Below, one piece after another: positions 5,618 to 7,865 of a stretch of DNA of 7,865 nt (its first letter is position 1; each line of letters begins with the position of its first letter). This DNA is from an uncultured Eubacteriales bacterium (GTDB lineage: Bacteria; Bacillota; Clostridia; Oscillospirales; Oscillospiraceae), in NCBI GenBank assembly GCA_900555735.1, contig USMI01000091.1, positions 1 to 7,865 on the forward strand, in the 5' to 3' direction. The notes below the pieces were generated by a model. The model ran no database searches. It saw nothing but the letters and a program-made list of their open reading frames with translations, and was not told the DNA's origin. A program made the position numbers and the translations under genes.

Positions 5618-6730
5618 ATGAATGTGATCTTTACCTGCGGCGGCACCGCCGGACATGTGAATCCGGCGCTGGCGCTGGCGCGGTATATGCAGGAGAAGGA
5701 CCCCGCTACGAAGGTACTGTTCGTGGGCACCCCCAACGGCATGGAGCGGGGCCTTGTGGAAAAGGCGGGCTATGACTTCGCCGCCGTGGAGGTCAGCAAC
5801 TTCCGCCGCTCTCTGTCTCCGGAGGGGCTGCGCCACAACTTCAAGACCGCCAGAACGCTGGTGACCTCCCGCCGGGAGGCCAACGCCATCATTGCCCGCT
5901 TCAAGCCCGATCTGGTGGTGGGCACCGGCGGATATGCCAGCTATCCGGCGGTAAAGGCCGCCGCCCGGCACCGCATCCCCACCGCCGTACATGAATCCAA
6001 CATGATCCCCGGCCTGACCACCAAGCTGCTGGAGGACTGCGTGGACTGCGTGATGGTGGGCTTTGAGGACTGCCGCCGCCACTACAAGCACCCCGACAAG
6101 GTGGTGGTCACCGGTACGCCGGTACGGGGCGATTTCTTTGAGCTGACGAAGGAACAGGCCCGTCAGAAGCTGGGCTATGCCGACGATAAGCCGCTGGTAG
6201 CCTCCTTCTGGGGCAGTCTTGGCGCGGCGACCATGAACGAACGGATGCTGGACTTCTTTGAGCAGGAGCAGCAGGCCGGTTTCCCCTTCCATCACATCCA
6301 CGCCGCCGGAAAGAGCGATTGGCCCCATATCTCCGGCGAGCTGGAAAAGCGCGGACTCAGCAGCCCCATGCTGGACATGCGGCAGTACATCTATGATATG
6401 GCGGTGGTGATGGCCGCCGCCGATCTGGTCATCAGCCGGGCCGGTGCCAGCACCCTCAGTGAGGTGACGGCACTGGGCATGCCCGCCATTCTGGTGCCCT
6501 CTCCCTATGTGGTGGCCAACCATCAGGAGAAGAACGCCCGGATGCTGGAGAGCCACGGCGGCGCCGTGGTGCTGACGGAGGATCAGGCCACCGGCAAGGC
6601 GCTGTTTGACGAGACCTCCGCCATTCTCCGCGACAGCGGCAAGCGTCAGGCCATGGCTGCCGGTATGCGGGAGCTGGGCATTCCCGACGCCACAGAGCGT
6701 ATTTACAGCACTCTCATGTCCCTGCTGTAA
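5618..6730 (+). CDS. murG: UDP-N-acetylglucosamine--undecaprenyl-PP-MurNAc-pentapeptide GlcNAc transferase (MurG)
   Basis: This GT-B glycosyltransferase (family GT28) acts at the inner face of the membrane, moving GlcNAc from UDP-GlcNAc to lipid I to form lipid II. At 370 residues it is full length. The N-terminal domain has the glycine-rich loop GGTAGHVNPALA (8-19, with the conserved His13), GTGGYASYP (102-110) and HESNMIPG (125-132, HEQN in many homologues). The hinge follows with GTPVR (166-170), and the C-terminal UDP-GlcNAc domain has FWGSLGAATMN (197-207, in place of the more common GGSQGA), SRAGASTLSEVTALGMPAI (273-291, with the sugar-nucleotide-binding Glu282) and NHQEKNA (301-307). 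AAGGAG at 5602-5607, immediately after the ftsW stop and ten bases before the ATG, supports the start. The 16-base gap implies cotranscription with ftsW. Confidence 0.97.
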   Translation: MNVIFTCGGTAGHVNPALALARYMQEKDPATKVLFVGTPNGMERGLVEKAGYDFAAVEVSNFRRSLSPEGLRHNFKTARTLVTSRREANAIIARFKPDLVVGTGGYASYPAVKAAARHRIPTAVHESNMIPGLTTKLLEDCVDCVMVGFEDCRRHYKHPDKVVVTGTPVRGDFFELTKEQARQKLGYADDKPLVASFWGSLGAATMNERMLDFFEQEQQAGFPFHHIHAAGKSDWPHISGELEKRGLSSPMLDMRQYIYDMAVVMAAADLVISRAGASTLSEVTALGMPAILVPSPYVVANHQEKNARMLESHGGAVVLTEDQATGKALFDETSAILRDSGKRQAMAAGMRELGIPDATERIYSTLMSLL

Positions 6731-6738
6731 CAGGGCAA

Positions 6739-6783
6739 GCTCCGCCCGGCATAGGATGGGTAAAACCATCTGAAAGGCGGAGC
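6739..6783 (+). promoter_or_regulatory. Candidate hairpin masking the murA ribosome binding site
   Basis: GCTCCGCC (6739-6746) is the exact reverse complement of GGCGGAGC (6776-6783), and GGCGGAG is the only Shine-Dalgarno candidate for the ATG at 6787. A second stem, GATGG (6755-6759) with CCATC (6766-6770) over a GTAAAA loop, nests inside. If the structure forms, the ribosome binding site is fully paired, so murA translation would depend on opening it, by a ligand, temperature, a protein or ribosomes finishing murG nine bases upstream. Seen directly: the complementarity. Inferred: that it regulates. Confidence 0.5.
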
Positions 6784-6786
6784 GAT

Positions 6787-7865
6787 ATGGCATATCTGAC
6801 GATCGAGGGCGGCCGCCCTCTCCATGGCCGGATACCGGTGCAGTGCGCCAAGAACAGTGTGCTGCCGGTGCTGGCCGCCACAGTGCTGGCGGGGGATACC
6901 TGCCGCCTTGTGGCCTGTCCCCGTCTCAGTGACGTGGAGACCGCCGCGGAGATCCTGCGGCATCTGGGCTGCACCGCCCAATGGGACGGCGGCGACCTTC
7001 TGGTGGATACCACTCACATCAGCCGCTGGGACATTCCCGAAGCGCTGATGCGCAGAATGCGCTCGTCCGTCATCTTTCTGGGCGCGATCCTCAGCCGCTG
7101 CGGTCAGGCGGAGCTGTCCTATCCCGGCGGCTGTGAGCTGGGTCCACGGCCTATCGACCTGCATCTGACCGCCCTGCGGACGCTGGGCGCGGACATCACC
7201 GAGCTGGGCGGGAGCCTTCTGTGCCGGGCCGCGCATTTGCAGGGCGCGGACATCGTACTGACACTGCCCAGCGTGGGCGCCACGGAAAACGCCATTCTGG
7301 CCGCCTGCGGCGCGGAGGGCATCACCGTGATCTCCAACGCGGCGCGGGAGCCGGAGATCGTGGATCTTCAGGACTTTCTGCAAAAGCTGGGCGTTGTCAT
7401 CCACGGTGCAGGCACCTCGTCCATCACCGTGCAGGGCGGCGGCGCACGGCACGGCTGCACCCACCGTTGCATCGGCGACCGCATCGTGGCCGCTACATAC
7501 CTGTGCGCGGCGGCGGCCTCCGGCGGGAAGATCACGCTGGAGGGCATCAACTACCGGCATCTTGCCACCGTTACCACGGCGCTGCATCAGGCAGGCTGCC
7601 GCCTGCAATGTGAAAGCGACGCCATCACACTGGAAAGCGACGGACGCCTGCGGGCCGTTGCTCCGGTGCGCACCTCCCCCTATCCCGGCTTCCCCACCGA
7701 CGCGCAGGCCCTGCTGATGGCGGCTCTGCTGCGCAGCGAGGGCGCCACCATGTTCGTGGAGAACATGTTCGAGAGCCGCTATCGCCACGTGCCGGAGCTG
7801 CTGCGGATGGGCGCGGATATCCGGCTGGAGGGCCGGGTGGCCGTGGTCTGTGGCGCACCGGAGCT
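6787..7865 (+). CDS. murA: UDP-N-acetylglucosamine 1-carboxyvinyltransferase (MurA), 3' partial
   Basis: MurA adds enolpyruvate from PEP to UDP-GlcNAc, the first committed cytoplasmic step of peptidoglycan synthesis. The frame stays open from the ATG to the window end: 359 codons of an expected roughly 420, so about 60 residues are missing. Visible residues match E. coli MurA closely: Lys22-Asn23 in CAKNSVLP (20-27); Arg92 in RRMRSS; Cys116 in PGGCELGPRPIDLH (113-126), equivalent to Cys115, the general acid and fosfomycin target; AAREPEIVD (185-193); Asp305 in FPTDAQA (302-308); and FESRYRHVPELLRMGA near the end. Two conserved spots are altered: the usual GAKNA reads CAKNS, and DRIExGT reads DRIVAAT (231-237). 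It lies 56 bases after murG, behind GGCGGAG in a potential hairpin. Being in the dcw cluster it is a candidate main copy, but Firmicutes often carry two murA genes and this could be the second. Confidence 0.95.
   Translation, partial: MAYLTIEGGRPLHGRIPVQCAKNSVLPVLAATVLAGDTCRLVACPRLSDVETAAEILRHLGCTAQWDGGDLLVDTTHISRWDIPEALMRRMRSSVIFLGAILSRCGQAELSYPGGCELGPRPIDLHLTALRTLGADITELGGSLLCRAAHLQGADIVLTLPSVGATENAILAACGAEGITVISNAAREPEIVDLQDFLQKLGVVIHGAGTSSITVQGGGARHGCTHRCIGDRIVAATYLCAAAASGGKITLEGINYRHLATVTTALHQAGCRLQCESDAITLESDGRLRAVAPVRTSPYPGFPTDAQALLMAALLRSEGATMFVENMFESRYRHVPELLRMGADIRLEGRVAVVCGAPE

Noticed and set aside
5609..6793. Minus-strand open frame opposite murG, and a similar one at 6703-7788 opposite murA
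   Set aside because: Both mirror real genes whose active-site motifs are intact on the + strand; their low-complexity His/Gly/Gln-rich translations resemble no protein family.
1..7865. CRISPR array, tRNA or rRNA genes, transposase or phage genes, defence system
   Set aside because: I saw no regularly spaced direct repeats, no tRNA-like cloverleaf with conserved arms, and no such protein motifs; the window is occupied by cell-wall genes.

Overview
This window is part of a dcw (division and cell wall) cluster, all on the + strand, from what looks like a GC-rich, endospore-lineage member of Clostridia. Oscillospiraceae or a close relative is my best guess. That rests on four things: the order spoVD-murE-mraY-ftsW/spoVE-murG-murA; a SpoVD-type PBP carrying the sporulation-type cysteine pair; a MurE with the meso-diaminopimelate signature DNPR; and strong G/C preference at third codon positions with AGGAGG-type ribosome binding sites. 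No lineage search was possible, so the family-level placement is inference.

Layout. 1-1523: 3' part of a class B penicillin-binding protein (SpoVD/FtsI family) with two C-terminal PASTA domains; its N-terminus lies upstream of the window. 1524-1641: a gap with a small palindrome and an extended -10 promoter candidate for murE. 1642-3084: murE. 3085-3132: a short gap with one hairpin. 3133-4158: mraY. 4159-4392: a 234-base gap packed with inverted repeats, at the place where murD normally sits. 4393-5601: ftsW/spoVE. 5618-6730: murG. 6731-6786: a leader that can fold over the ribosome binding site of the next gene. 6787 to the end: murA, cut off at its 3' end.

How the genes work together. MurA makes the first committed step to UDP-MurNAc. 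MurE adds meso-DAP to the UDP-MurNAc dipeptide. MraY loads the finished UDP-MurNAc-pentapeptide onto undecaprenyl phosphate (lipid I), and MurG adds GlcNAc to make lipid II. FtsW/SpoVE polymerises lipid II into glycan strands, and the SpoVD-type PBP crosslinks them. A SEDS polymerase and a class B PBP form a functional pair; in Bacillus subtilis SpoVE and SpoVD do this for the spore cortex. The ligases MurD (D-Glu) and MurF (D-Ala-D-Ala) are not in the window and must be encoded elsewhere if the pathway is complete.

The coding content is conventional and I see no new protein system. The parts worth a second look are non-coding: the hairpin-dense mraY-ftsW gap replacing murD, a related palindrome in the spoVD-murE gap, and the murA leader that can sequester its own Shine-Dalgarno sequence. 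A divergent MurA and the redox cysteine pair in the PBP are smaller points.
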